From the NCBI GenBank assembly GCA_016648135.1, contig JADDOH010010001.1, forward strand, positions 59,426 through 123,425: a stretch of 64,000 nucleotides of DNA. The letters are read 5' to 3'. The notes below the pieces were generated by a model, which did no database searches, was not told where the DNA came from, and saw only the letters and a program-made list of their open reading frames with translations. Origin of the DNA: Agrypnia vestita (lineage: Eukaryota > Arthropoda > Insecta > Trichoptera > Phryganeidae). Shown piece after piece: positions 42,670 to 54,758 of this stretch (position 1 is its first letter; each line of letters starts with the position of its first letter). A program made the position numbers and the translations under genes.

Positions 42670-43140
42670 TCGGGTGTTTATAAATTGATTTGTAATGATT
42701 GTGATTATTTTTATATAGGAAAAACGTGTAGAAATTTTGAAGCTAGAGTTAAGGAACACTTAAGGTGTTTAAATAGTAATAATTATTCCGAATTTTCTAA
42801 CCATCTTTTGGCTATGGATCATTTTTTTTATATTAATAAGGGTTTACAAATTTTACATACAAATTATACAGACTCACAGTTTGATAAATTAGAAATTTTG
42901 GAAATAAGAAAGAGTGTTAATAGTAAATTGAACGTCATAAATAATCAGGTCATTTTTGCAAATAGTTTCTTTTATATTTATTTTCATGTTAAGTAGGTAC
43001 TTTATATTATTCATTTTCCATATATGCCTTTTTAATATTTTGATTATGTATACTTCGATTTTAAAATTTTATTTTTGTTATCCTGACGAAGAAGCCATCG
43101 GCTTCCAAGCATATTGAATTTTTTCATTAATTAAAAAAAG
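42670..43140 (+). mobile_element. Penelope-like 3' end with GIY-YIG domain
   Basis: A GIY-YIG endonuclease frame is followed by the tail shared with 32546-32745 and a decayed hammerhead at 43081-43115 (CTGACGA, helix II GAAGCC/GGCTTC, damaged GAAAC). No reverse transcriptase is present. A minus frame over 42442-42650 just upstream (FCACNKCLTKIKASASKRMV) is not recognised. Confidence 0.65.
42673..42996 (+). pseudogene. GIY-YIG endonuclease domain of a Penelope-like element
   Basis: In frame from the preceding codons the sequence is GVY, ten residues (KLICNDCDYF), then YIG, the classical GIY-YIG spacing. CRNFEARVKEHLRCL provides the expected arginine and EH, and NHLLAMDH, LEILEIRKSVNSKLN complete the domain. 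In Penelope-like elements this domain nicks target DNA. With no ATG and no reverse transcriptase upstream it is a truncated relic. Confidence 0.65.
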
Positions 43141-43989
43141 TGGAGTAAACGAAGATTAATTCTTTAAATTGTAATTTTTTTCAGTTCCCGTTCTAATCCA
43201 TTTTTGTAGCGAGGTTTCAAAATATTAGTCACCCCCTTTCCGAGTTGACATCCTGTATGTTCGGAATACATTGTCGATTGTTGGCCCGAAGCCAGCAGCG
43301 GTGGAAACCTAAATGTTGAGAATCCGGCTTTTCTCATGGAGAACATTAATTTATTGCTATACGAAGCGAATTTCCAAGGACCAAGATTTTTAACATATTA
43401 AAGGTTTGTCATTCTCATCTAACTTCCCATAAAATGATCGCATTTTAGATTTTAACTCTTCGCAAGATTGCTTTCGGAAGACACAACAATGTTATATTCT
43501 GTCCTGTTGGAAGCTATGGTTTGTCTTTTATGTAATAAGGTAAGTCACTTTAAGGTGTTGGTATGGTCGTTACAACTATCAAAGTGCTTGATTTTATCAC
43601 TTTTAACAATTGGGTGCAGAATAGTGCACGTACTCAAATTTTAAATATGGTTCCCAAGTCATAAATTTAAAAAAATATTTATTTTGTTAAAATTTTAGGC
43701 GAACATTCTAGGGCTAGATTTCCATATAGTCAAAAATTATTTGAATTAATTTCTTCACTTTGAACATCTGATGTTTACAAATGTTGATATTTTATATGAC
43801 TTTTATTTGGAGAGCTAGAGAGATAATTAAAAGAACTTCTAAATTTCTTCTTCAAACACGGCAAAATTATTTTGTGGTGACATTATAATTATATTTTATA
43901 AATTTCATTGGCGTTATGAAGTTCTTAAGACTATTACTACATGTCTTATTTTTTTGTCTTGCAAAAAGAATCTATTTTCAATTTTTTCT
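43141..43989. other. AT-rich DNA, nothing recognised
   Basis: A GC-richer patch lies at 43200-43330. No gene. Confidence 0.35.
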
Positions 43990-44350
43990 GCAAGGTTTAC
44001 AAAGCCAATATAAAAGCAAAGGAAGCAATATCCAAAAATTAAAAAAAAACACGTTTTGAATGCTGTCACTGAAGAATGCTAATTTAGAATGCACAGAATT
44101 CGAGGTGTTATAGGAAATAAAGCTATATACCTTCCAGTATCATGTTTCCAAATCACTATACAAAGCAAAGGCAGCAATATCCACTTCAGCCAATCAAACC
44201 CCAAGGTGACACAATCACATGACAAAATGGCCGCTTCATACAAGTGAGAGTAGATGTCGATTTTCAACTGGAACATCATGGCAAAGAGGCTAAGGTAGCA
44301 ATATTCAATTATATAAATAGCAAAAGCAGCTATGTCCACTATTTGGTAGC
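43990..44350. mobile_element. TIR element, GCAAAGGCAGCA family
   Basis: AATATAAAAGCAAAGGAAGC at the left, the GAATGCACAGAATTCGAGGT interior and AGCAAAAGCAGCTATGTCC at the right. The interior also has ACCAAATGGCCGCTTCATAC-like words shared with 62960. The minus frame 44079-44339 is a by-product. Confidence 0.5.
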
Positions 44351-44374
44351 AAACCCAGCAATAGCCATATTTAA

Positions 44375-45260
44375 AAGTTAAATATTTATTTATTTATTCA
44401 CACGCCAATCGGCTATATACATGGATTTTACAAATAGAATTAAATGAATGGATTAGAAAAATTATTATAAAATACTAGCACAGTAACAACATGGTATAAT
44501 CATATAGGGTTGAGGGTAGTTTAATACTGTGATAACAATTTTTTGCCGCTGATGAGAAGGAGACGTATGATTCATCCAAGAAATTGATATCAACGCAGTG
44601 GTTATTCACCAGATTGGAAATCTTCTTTCTTGGGCCATTGTACACGTAACTTTTTGTGGATTTAGTGGTTTCCAACAATCTACGCACTCTTAGATCCGGC
44701 CCAGCAGTGATAGTGCTAAATTGTTCCAGCATCTCGGGCGAGGCTATCTCTATAGAGAGATTTGTAGAAGAAGGTCAGGCCAGACAATTGTCTTCGAATG
44801 ATTAGTTTGCTGATTCTGTAATATACGATCTCAATATCTCCTGGTGATCGTGTACGATAGGCGATGTATTTACATAGTTTGTGCTGTATTCTTTCGAGCT
44901 GATTGATTAGTTAATTGGTATACGGTGTCCAAATGACAGAACAGTATTCTAGAATCGGTCTCATGAGACTGTCGAATAGTCGTACCAGCGTGTAGACATT
45001 GCTGAAGTCCTTCCCAGTTCGAATGATGTAACAGAGAGTCTTGTGATACAACTTTCTCCACGTGGCTTGAGAAATTCAATTTATGGTCCACAATAATGCC
45101 AAGGTCCTTTGCCGGGGTGACTATCGGGAGATGATGTCCATCAATGAGATAATTAGCCTGATATTGATTTCGTGATTTACCGATATTGTATATTTAACAT
45201 AGTTTGTTTTTAGTACACCACCTGTGGAGTACATTGAGATCGTGCTGAAGAATTTCTAAG
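44375..45260 (-). pseudogene. LINE reverse-transcriptase C-terminal half (Jockey/CR1 type), minus strand
   Basis: On the minus strand I read KDLGIIVDHKLNFSSHVEKV, RLFDSLMRPILEYCSVIWTP, then ERIQHKLCKYIAYRTRSPGD and the end frame 44475-44732. DLG(I/V)..D.KL.F..H and ILEY.S.IW are standard words after the catalytic core of such LINEs. A stop interrupts near 44920. The 3' end at about 44383 is a TTTATTTATTTATT tail. Confidence 0.7.
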
Positions 45261-45912
45261 ACTTGGTCATCATATTTTCATTAATATTTGAAGCAATAAT
45301 TTTATGGTTAGTCAAATTATTAATTAATATAAAATATAACTAATAAAAATGTATTTTTTTATTAATTTAAAATCACGAATACTAGCTTACAACAGTTTCT
45401 TAGAATATTCAAATCAACTACTAGAAATAAACAATTTTCTTACAATTTCCGGTAACATATTAACCGTTATTTGAGATTTGTATCTGTTTTATTTGATCTT
45501 TCGCAGATCGACGGCCTAAATATCTGAATTACCATCCATCGATACAATTATATCCAAATATTAAATAAGTAGCATAAATAATCGGGTTATTTAACGGTTT
45601 AACCATCACTACTGAAAGTGGTGAGAAACGAAAGAGGTTAAAAAAAAGCCGGGAAAGGCAACCAAAACACCATAAATAACCGATTGAATTTCGCTAGCAG
45701 CCCTATTTCAGGAATGTCTCCAATTAGCAGGACAGTCCGGCCTGATTCGGATTGTTGAAGCCCGATTCCCGCAACGCCGACGATACTTGACCCCAATACA
45801 TTTTTAACGACCTGATAACTGAAACTCGAACATTCAAATTTTATAACTGTTTTCCGAGATAATCAACGAATCCAAATACACAATTATAAGTTCAGATTTA
45901 TTTTTATAATGC
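45261..45912. other. Unidentified DNA
   Basis: A GC-richer patch lies at 45710-45800. No gene or repeat recognised. Confidence 0.35.
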
Positions 45913-45920
45913 ATCTGTAA

Positions 45921-46588
45921 TAGTGATGGGTCCGCTCTGTACTCACTATTACAATGTAGTACTACACTTCATTGAAGTGCACACTTCGCACGTTTTGAAG
46001 TGTAATGCACACTACAAACTACAAACACCATAGTTATTGAAAGTATTAACTTCAAATAGTACACTTCATTTCAAAGCGAACACTACAAAGTACATACACT
46101 TCAAAGTTATCGAAAGTATGAGAAACATAGTTTAAATAGTGCATTTTTTACGTGAAATTTTTGGGAAGTTGATGTAGCTAAACGAAGAAACCTCTGGTAA
46201 CTGTAACAACCCCCCCCACATGGTTTGAAAAATTTTTGGAATCGAATGAAGAAATCTGGCTGGCGACCTTTTTTAGCTCGCCAAATTATTTGGGAAAAAA
46301 ATAACTCACTAGTACTACATTACTTCATTTCATTACACTTCACTTCATTAATACTACAATTACTTCATTTCATTACTTCACTTCATTAATACTACAATTA
46401 CTTCATTACATTACTTCACTTCATTAATACTACAATTACTTCATTACTTCACTTCATTTCGTAGTACTACAATTACTTCACTTCAAGTAGTTTTTACTAC
46501 AATTGTAGTTTACACTTTGTAGTCTTCAAACTGGTGAACGTGTGTGTGTTGTAGTCTTCATTTTGAAATGTAGTTTTTCCCTTCGCTA
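45921..46588. mobile_element. hAT element, 668 bp, perfect TSD ATCTGTAA
   Basis: TSDs lie at 45913-45920 and 46589-46596, with ends TAGTGATGGG and CCCTTCGCTA. The interior is an array of ACTTCA/TGAAGT and ACTACAA words, dense at 46300-46520 as an imperfect tandem repeat (TACTACAATTACTTCATTT). No transposase. Confidence 0.85.
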
Positions 46589-46596
46589 ATCTGTAA

Positions 46597-47526
46597 ATTT
46601 GACTAGGTTTACAATATAATATAATAGCGGTAAATACATAGTTATATGCCTTATTGTTATTTTGAGAATCCCCTAAGCGTTGAAATATTTTAAGACTTAA
46701 TTTTAATTTAATTTCTAGAATACTTTAAAGGAAATTCATGGGTGTGTTGTTATATATATAAAAACATTGTTACTAGTAGTAGGTAGCAGGGAGTGATAAA
46801 AAAGACCAACTATTGGACTCTCATAATTTTATTTTGACTATACGTACGTAATATTTATTTTTTCCGTAATAGGGTAATTTCACATTTTTTTTAATAGAAA
46901 AATATTAACTTTGGGTTAGAATATACGTTTATGACACAGATTTTTTTAAAATATGTATCTATATTAATTAACATTAAAAACCGATTTTGAAAATCCGATT
47001 TTAAACTCCCGCCAAAACGCTTATTTTCGCAAGTGACTTTAGACATGACTTTTTATGTCATCTGACGTATAACACGTAACAGCACATTCGCGTTTTTAGA
47101 CGTTCATTCATCGTAGATATTATACGGTACCCAAATGTAGAAATTCATTCCTGAAAACTGAGTGAAAATGAAATGATTCCAACATTAAAGCATCAATTTT
47201 CGGTAAGTTATCGGATTTTCCTTGTGAAAATCCGTTCTCCATTATTTTAAACGTGTTCTTAGATAGTTATTTTATTAAAGTAGGTCACAAACACGGCAAA
47301 ATCTATATAAAAACCATGCAAATACCAGTAAAAACAAAGCGAAGACGGACGGTTACCATAGAACCGAAAGAAATTGCAGTGACAAACACCATAGATCACG
47401 TATGATTATCTACAATTGTTGCCAAACAACGTGACGACCAATCAAATCGCGTTTTAATTTGAATCGCATTTTATATATTTATTTTATAAAAATTATGAAT
47501 TAAAACACTATCCCACACCATTCATA
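46597..47526. other. AT-rich DNA, nothing recognised
   Basis: No frame above chance length and no repeat match. Confidence 0.4.
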
Positions 47527-48165
47527 CTGAGTTATAGTAACTTTTATCGAATATGAAAAATTCATTCACTTTAATACAAGTCAAATAAAATGATAAAAAC
47601 CTTCGAATTCCATTGGCAAATATTCCAATTGGAAATTTTTCAGGTTTTTTATCATTTTATTTAACTTGTATTAAAACGAATGAATTTTTCGTAATCGATA
47701 TAAGTTACTGTAACGATAGTCCAACGTTAACAAAAAATAAGTCAGATATATTGAAAAAAAAATGCAAACTTTGATGTCGCATACCTCCATAACTATTGAT
47801 ATTAGATCACGACAGCTTGAACATTTTTTTTTAAATAGAGATGCGAACACGGAATACGTGTCACATCAATATTCTTACTATTTTCAAACTAAGCTAAACG
47901 CTTGTGCTATGAAAATAGGACTAACTTGCTAGTCTGGAGTGAGGTTGGAACCCGCGACCTTTGGATCACGAGGCGAGTGTCCTAACCACAAGACCAACAA
48001 GCTACTCAATATGTAGAAATAAAATGATAAAAACAAACTTTGATGTCGCATATCTCCATAACTATTGATATTAGTTCATAATAGCTTGAACATTTTCGAC
48101 TCATAATCAAGGGAGGAATGTAGTCCTGCGAGGTGAGTAATGTTTTCCAAATAACCCTGTATATG
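47527..48165. mobile_element. Foldback element, copy 4, with nested SINE
   Basis: The left arm is truncated, and the right arm ends TTTTCCAAATAACCCTGTAT. The SINE 47828-48003 splits the right arm, after which part of the arm (AAACTTTGATGTCGCATA) is repeated. Confidence 0.6.
47828..48003 (-). mobile_element. tRNA-derived SINE, young copy
   Basis: Nearly identical to 15600-15783. The one change I see is in box B (GGTTGGAAC on the plus strand instead of GGTTCGAAC). Confidence 0.8.
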
Positions 48166-48174
48166 TAGAACAGT

Positions 48175-48370
48175 AGGGCGGCCTCCGTGCCTCAGTGGGC
48201 ATGACACTCGCTTCTCGGAGGTTCTTGGTTCTGTCCCCGGTCAGATCGCAATGTATCGTCACAATATATTTTAGTGATGTGTTTTTCGCTACAGTAATTG
48301 GGCCTCGTGGCCTATAAAACCGTGAAAGTCGCCTTTGGATGAGCGTGAAAGAAATACACTGAACATAATT
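48175..48370 (+). mobile_element. tRNA-derived SINE, second family
   Basis: A head with CCTCAGTGGGCATGACACTC (box A region) and GGTTCTGTCCCCGG (box B) is followed by a body with GGGCCTCGTGGCCTATAAAA and an AT-rich 3' side. Plus orientation. Unrelated in its body to the SINE at 15600. Confidence 0.6.
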
Positions 48371-48641
48371 AAAATAATTAATTATCTTCCACTGTGCTGT
48401 GTCACAGGAAAAGGAAATTTATAACAATGCATTGGAGTATAGTGTCCGACTCGTCAAGTAGTGAAGTCGAACAATCCCGGAAACTATATAAGAGTAGGAG
48501 ACAGCGACTGCCAGAATTAGATATACTATCAAACCTGAAATATTTTCTGGAGATGTACGTGAGACAGTTGGGATATTAGATGCGACAGAGCAGCATGGAG
48601 GACTTTCTTGGAGGCAGCTAGGACCCACCAAGGGTTGTAAC
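48371..48641. other. Unidentified, interrupted by the hAT at 48642
   Basis: The 61-codon frame 48394-48579 (MLCHRKRKFITMH..) has no recognisable domain. The sequence continues beyond the hAT at 49360, so 48371-48641 and 49352-49440 were once contiguous. Confidence 0.35.
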
Positions 48642-49351
48642 TAGAGCCTCCAATCCAAATATTCGAATATTCGAAACTCGAATATATTCGCCTATTTTTA
48701 AGTATTCATAAAGTATTCGCTAATATTTATATTATAAGATTATGAATATTTTTCCAAACGAACAAAGGTTTACGAACCCTGAAAGTCATTTGCAAAGGTT
48801 TTCAGGTATACCGCTATGGGCTATATAATGAAGTCGGACATCAAAGATGTAAACGCCGTAAATTGTCGGACGTCTTTTGCATTTGCCTTTTTTTTTAAAT
48901 CGTGCTCATCTTTATAGTTTTATTACAATAATCACTTACGGTTAACACACTTTGTTTTGTCAACGATGGAGTCGGCTTTTTCATAAATACTCGAGCCGAC
49001 AAACAAGAAGTTATATACAAAATAATTTTAAAAAAACTTGCACGTGGGGTGTGAGATATGAAGTAATATAAACATATCTAAAATTTTGTCAGTTATCGAG
49101 ATATTTTTTTGTGTTTTTTTTTTAAATTTGTATTTCTCAATTCAACATTATTTTTTAATACATTTTTTGTTGCCTTTTTATAACATACTACAATTATTGT
49201 GTTTATTTTTTAAGTATGTAGAATGTATTTATCATCCGAAGTAAATTATTCCTTTCTTAAAAATTTTACGAATATATTCAAATATTGGAATATATTATCA
49301 TTAACTATTCGATATTCGAATAGTTGGAATCACGAATATTTGGAGGCTCTA
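48642..49351. mobile_element. hAT element, 710 bp, perfect TSD GTTGTAAC
   Basis: TSDs lie at 48634-48641 and 49352-49359. The ends TAGAGCCTCCAA / TTGGAGGCTCTA (with small changes) lead into ATATTCGAATATTCG-type repeats at both sides. No transposase. Confidence 0.85.
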
Positions 49352-49578
49352 GTTGTAACGCTGATGGATCGTTTAGCACGGCTCCGTAGCGCACTTTGTA
49401 TGAGCGATGTTTCCGCCCACCTCCACCAATTGTAATTTCATCTATCAATGTATTTAAAATGTCCACACATTTATGTATGTATAAAATAAAAGATAAGCTC
49501 CTCATGATTTTAAGGCCATATGCAAAAACACAAAGAACAAAGCAGAATCTCGTTTAAAACTAAAAAAATGATTTTCAT

Positions 49579-49890
49579 TACTCCCTTTCTTTTAACTCAT
49601 AGCGTCTGCTTGCTTGCTTGTCTGTCCCTTTTTAACCCTTTTTCCATGATCCAATCGAGCTGAAACTTTGCAGATAGACTCGTGGCGATGATAAAAATGA
49701 TCTAACAAATTTTCGTTTAAAAAAAAAATAATAATTATAGTATAATTTTGGATTTTTCGAAATTTTTTATTACTCGCTTTCGTAGCGTCGCCCGACTCGA
49801 GCCCAACGCGCAGGTTAAGCGCCAAACCTGTTTCCACTAGTAAATGAGAAAGGGAGTATAATAAAAACTTGTTTTTTTTGGGTTAGTTTT
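49579..49890. repeat. ACTCCCTTT dispersed repeat, copy 5
   Basis: The best ends of the family: TACTCCCTTTCTTTTAACTC and GAGAAAGGGAGTATAATAAA. Confidence 0.7.
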
Positions 49891-50795
49891 TTTTTTAAAT
49901 TATAATGTTGCTTCTATTTGTGTTATTTATACATGGGCAACAGAAAACCTTTACGCCTAAAGATAGCCTTGACAAATGATGTGATTGTTTTTAGGAATTT
50001 TAATGTTCCGGATGTTGAAGGTCTACCGGTCCTAGATAACGCAGTCATGGGACCTCGACGTAACAAATATGGACGATAATTTGTGTTATAATAATTTTTA
50101 TAGTTCCATCACAGAGGCGCTATCGATTCGAGCAATGGCACCAGCAATCAACGGACCCCTAACAAAGGCTCAGGCAAATAATAATTTTTGCACAAAGTTT
50201 TTATTTACTTCTAGCACCAAAAATATGCAATGGTCTGAATGCAAATCTGAAATCCGTTGCAAATTTTTCAAGAGTAAAGTTTTGGTCCCACGAAAATTGA
50301 AGAAATCAAGACCAAAACTTTTTGAAATTCAGAGCAGAAAAATTTCTGTAGCATTTTTTACTTTGACTTAAATGTCTTAATTGTATTTATTTATAAGTTT
50401 TCTATTATTTTAGAGCCATTTAACGAAATAGTGGTTTATTGTTTTAAGTCTTGAAAGATATATTTTTTTACATTCATACCATTTGCTTTCAACAATGTTT
50501 ATTTTAGCAACTATACCGGAAAAATACTGGCCGCTATAATGCAGTGATAAAACTAGTGCAGCAGGTGGAGCATAGAATGAAGAGTTGTACTTTGCTGCCC
50601 AAACTTTTAACATCGATACTCCTGAATTTCACTATGTAATGTAACAATCTCTGTCAAATCTAAAAACTAAAGAATTAATTATTATTATTATTATTACTTT
50701 TTTATACTGCCAGGGCCGGGCTGAGATATCCCAGTGCTTATATTATTTTATTTGGTATGCAAAACAAATCATAGAAATCATCTTTAAAATAATAT
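49891..50795. other. Intergenic, one unrecognised 100-codon frame
   Basis: An ATG at 50069 opens 100 codons (MDDNLCYNNFYSSI..) to 50371. It is basic at its C-terminal side (KVLVPRKLKKSRPK) and matches no family that I know. It may be a chance frame or a transposon relic. Confidence 0.25.
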
Positions 50796-51312
50796 TGTAA
50801 TGAGATGGTGATTAAGTACAGATCCCTCGTAATATATGTCGATGATAAATGATAACAAGACCTTAATTACTAGAAAATAAAATAACCTTCTACAGAGTTA
50901 GAAAGGACAATGTATTGCATATATAAAGCGGGACCGACAACTGCGGAGATTGAATTTGTTTTGACATTTCTATCCTCGCGACGTCAGCCGCGGAACGACG
51001 GCCGGGGTGACCACTCGTCGTGGAATTTCAAGCGGCAGATATTAAGGAAAATAATTAATCAAAGTACCTAACTGGCAATTTACTTAGGTGCAATATTCAA
51101 ATGGAATGTTCCAGCAAAGTGTTACCCAGCGATAATTAAGTGTTCATAGACGATTGATTAATTGCGAAATAGTGAGAATTCGAGACTAGTGTTATATTTA
51201 ATTCGTGTTAAGTAATTTTGTCAATTTAATAAAATCATTAATCGTTAATTAATAAATTTCTGGCTGATTTCTAGTGTTTGTCATTTGTCTCCCGCAGCCA
51301 CGTCACGTGACA
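50796..51312 (+). mobile_element. Probable solo LTR, 517 bp
   Basis: TGTAATGAG.. to ..CACGTGACA fits TG..CA ends, and ATAT flanks both sides (50792-50795, 51313-51316), a 4-bp TSD as in Gypsy-type elements. A TATATAAAG box lies near 50921 and AATAAA near 51262, in LTR order. No tRNA primer site or gag-pol follows. A truncated copy starts the right duplicate at 57190. Confidence 0.5.
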
Positions 51313-51585
51313 ATATAATTTAAAATTGACCGATACCATTGATTTGCTCCTACATAAATTATCATTATAATCTCGCCAAATTACCTCTTTTTCCTTATAC
51401 AGAAAACTATACTTAAAATTAAAATTATTCTTTTCATTTGAATACAAATTAGATTTATTTATTTTTAATATAATTTATTTTATAAAATTTCGAACACTAA
51501 CATGATTTAAAAACTCGAGAAACGTAAACGTTTCCACGTTCGTTGTCGTACTCCACTGATGACGTTTCGCACGTGTGCATGTGTA

Positions 51586-51680
51586 TCTAGGATCTATGGT
51601 CAATGAAAATAATAAAGACAGCGATAAAATAATCTAGGATGTATGGTTAATGCCAATAATAAATTCAGCGATAAAATAAC
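51586..51680. repeat. 47-bp tandem repeat, two units
   Basis: CTAGGATCTATGGTCAATG starts at 51587 and, with changes, at 51634. The right duplicate has four units. Confidence 0.8.
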
Positions 51681-51861
51681 GGATCATTTTAGCTATAGGT
51701 CGACCACAGTCAAAAGACCATTCCCTAGCTTTGTCCGGTAAGAAAAAAGCGGGGAAAAGTTGCCTGGCAAGCCCGTATTATAAGCCATAAGCCTCAATAT
51801 GATATTCCAAATAAATACATATTTTTTAGTTTAAAAAAGGTTACTTACTTACTAGAAAAAC

Positions 51862-52120
51862 TTGTTTTGTGTTCATTTTTTGCATCGTAACAACACACAT
51901 ATTTTTTGTGCACATTCTTTTGAATGCGGTCTAGCTATAATAGACATTTTAAATATTCATTTTTTCAGTTATTCCAATAATAATAATTTCGTTGTCTGCC
52001 TGTCAGTAACTTCTTTTATAAATTTGTCTTTCGTTTTTAAATCTTTTATTTATTTAAATAAATAAATACGTATTCTATTGAATCCGACATATAAAAGTCA
52101 TTTTTGACGGGTTACAGGTA
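51862..52120 (+). mobile_element. Helitron-like 3' part, plus strand (left duplicate)
   Basis: Ends with GTCATTTTTGACGGGTTACA and GGTAG before TAAT, one base from the CTAG end at 30235 (read on the other strand). Confidence 0.45.
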
Positions 52121-52679
52121 GTAATTAAATAAATTTGGATTCGTACTTTTCATTTAGGATTTTACAGGTGGTGTCTTCTCGTTGTACGCTATTGTGTACG
52201 ACAATGACACGATGTGGCGAAAAATCTCATTCATTGATTCTGGAAATCTAATTTTTTGGCACGGTCCTGAAGTCGCTGTTCGAACGCCCACCAACCCAAT
52301 ATTAAGTTGAATTTTGATTTTCGCGAATGCTAACGGCGCTGTTCGAGCGGGAACGATATCCGCCGTCTTCCACATCCGCCGCGCAAATGGGTTTCGCAAA
52401 CTTTCTTCGAACACACGCCTTCTTGATTAAGTTCACCCACGCGTTACTTCCGGGCGTAACTTCCTCTGTGTGTCTGTAAATTTGCCGCGATTACAATTTC
52501 AATATATTTGAATTTCGAGTGAATGATTATGCGCCGTGCGCGGACATGGACGCTGTGTGAGTAGCCCGAAGCGCTTGAACTATCTTCGAGAGATCGAGTA
52601 CTTACCGTGCAGATTCACCAGAGAGCCCAGGTGGCTGATGTGGCCCAAGAACTCTGAACCCTGCATTAATGGCCTGGAT
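52121..52679. other. CpG-richer block shared by both duplicates
   Basis: The same block is at 58593-59120. The minus frame 52154-52414 is disrupted in the other copy (58695-58904), which argues against coding. Confidence 0.4.
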
Positions 52680-53652
52680 TAGGGATGGGCGTTGAATGGA
52701 CGGACTAGTTGAAATCAACCGTTGACGTTGCATCGACGCGTCGACGGTTTACGTTTATCGCATGGACTAGTTGAATTCGTAGACGGTGGACGGCGGACGC
52801 CGTGGTCGGTGGACGATTTGAGATTCAACGTTATGCAAAGCAACGAGCGAGAGCAAGACAAAACGTCTCCGTTTATTTCTCTCTCATCTCTCGCTGTCGA
52901 CTTGTAGACGCCATAGACGGCTCGACGGGTAATTTCATTTCAACTCTAAAGTACACGACCATAGAGTGCAGATCTGTGTACACGAACTATGACAGAGACT
53001 TGAAATTTGAATGCATGCGTAGGGCGAGATAGGCTTAATAAGCTATTATCTATTATTTTTTTACTTGATTGTTTGCGATGTGCACGTGCGACGTTTCGGT
53101 GAATTCCCAATTTTACGCTGTATAAAATAAAACAATTCTGTTTAATTATTTTATTTTTTATTGAACTATTATTAATTAACAGGCCGGCTAGATATTTTTC
53201 TAAAATCAATATTTTATTTGATCGATCTCGACTTCTTATATCTACCTAAAGAGGGATGGTAAAATTTAATTATTGTGTTATTTCGTTACTTTTCAACTTT
53301 AGCATATAAAGGATAAACAAAATTGTAGAGAATAAATTTTTCTATACCTAACTATGGTCCTTATTCAGGAGTCCAACATTAATTATTATATATGTAATAT
53401 AATCTTGAATTTAGGTTTAATAACTTCTTTAAATTTTAAAAATTAACGTAATAAAAATAGCCAACGATTAAGCCGTCGAACCGTAGACAGTTGACCATCG
53501 TCCCGATGTTTAGATGGAACGTCCGCGACGTCCGCGTAACGAAGTTGACGCGTCAACTAGTTGACGAATTCAACTAGTTGTTCGTCTCGTCGATGGACGG
53601 ACGTGGACGGTCTCGTTTCGTCGACGGTAAATACGTCGACGACCTATCCCTA
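52680..53652. mobile_element. hAT element, 973 bp, absent from the other duplicate
   Basis: The ends TAGGGATGGGCG and CCTATCCCTA are flanked by GCCTGGAT (52672-52679) and GCCTGAAT (53653-53660). At the matching place the right duplicate has one GGCTGGATGAACCTG, the empty site. The subterminal parts are full of GTCGACG, CTAGTTGA and GACGG words. Confidence 0.85.
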
Positions 53653-53877
53653 GCCTGAATGCATCTGTCGAAGAGACCGAAGGCGAAGGAAGGAGGTCCT
53701 GGATAAGAGGCCTAGCACTGGTAAAATATGTGTTGGCCCTCTTCAAGCTCGATGGGATATCAGAAGATTGGCAGGCAAGAGGTGGATGAGGGCTGAAGGC
53801 GTAAATATTGGTGATATTGTCATTCTTGGAGAAGTCCCATATTCATCAGCTGACTATGATGATACTTGTGTATGATA

Positions 53878-54758
53878 CAGGGTTCGAAAAAATCGGATTT
53901 TTATATTAAAAATCAAAAAATCGGATTTTTTGATATATATATATATTATAATATTATAATAATAGATACGATATATCAAAAATTGGATATATATCCAAAC
54001 TTTTTTTCTCCTTTTTTGCACACGTCGATTGATACAAACCTGAAATAATTATAAATTATTATTTTTTATTTTGTACATGAATTATTATTTATTAAATAAA
54101 TGAATTGCATACTGAAAAAAGCTAATATATGTCATTATTATATACAAGTTATAAAAGTTGCTCTTTCTAATGTAGTATTATGGGTGAAATAAAAAACGGA
54201 TTATATGAAACAAATTAAACTATTATTTCGTATTTAATCAGGATCTAATCTAAAAGATTTAAAGAAAAGTATCTTTAGTAGACATTTACTCTTAAAATTT
54301 AAGTCCTCAACTTTTAATAATCAGTCTGTTTAAGAGATCACATGAAGATTCCTCGGGAAAAACAATGAATGTCAAGAAATTTTTATTTTGAGAAACAGTT
54401 TTTAATAGTTTCAAAGTTAATATTTCTCTAACTTTATGCGCCTTTTATATAAATATTGAATCAACTTATTACTTTATAAACATATTCTTTGACTTGACTT
54501 AAAAATATGCAAATTGACAATGTTTTTTTGCGTTCGGTGGGCGGACATTTCTGTTTCTTGCGATGGATAAACAGATATAAATTGAACTATTATAACTGAC
54601 CACAATGATTTTAAATTAGCAAATACTAGCATTAAAAAAAAAAACAACTAGCGTCATCTATTACCAACCGCAGAAAGTTTTTTGGATATACATCAATAAT
54701 AAAAATCAAGCCATATATATCATAATATATATCCGCGGATATATATCCTCGAACCCTG
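53878..54758. mobile_element. hAT-like element (left duplicate)
   Basis: The ends CAGGGTTCGA and TCGAACCCTG are flanked by GTATGATA / GTAAGATG. AT-rich interior with ATATATCC words. It predates the tandem duplication because both copies have it. Confidence 0.65.

Noticed and set aside
46300..46520. CRISPR-like array
   Set aside because: Repeat units are short, imperfect and without unique spacers, inside a hAT element of a eukaryotic genome.
54140..54660. Extra insertion in the left duplicate
   Set aside because: At the same place the right duplicate has a foldback half-element; a deletion during that insertion is the simpler reading.
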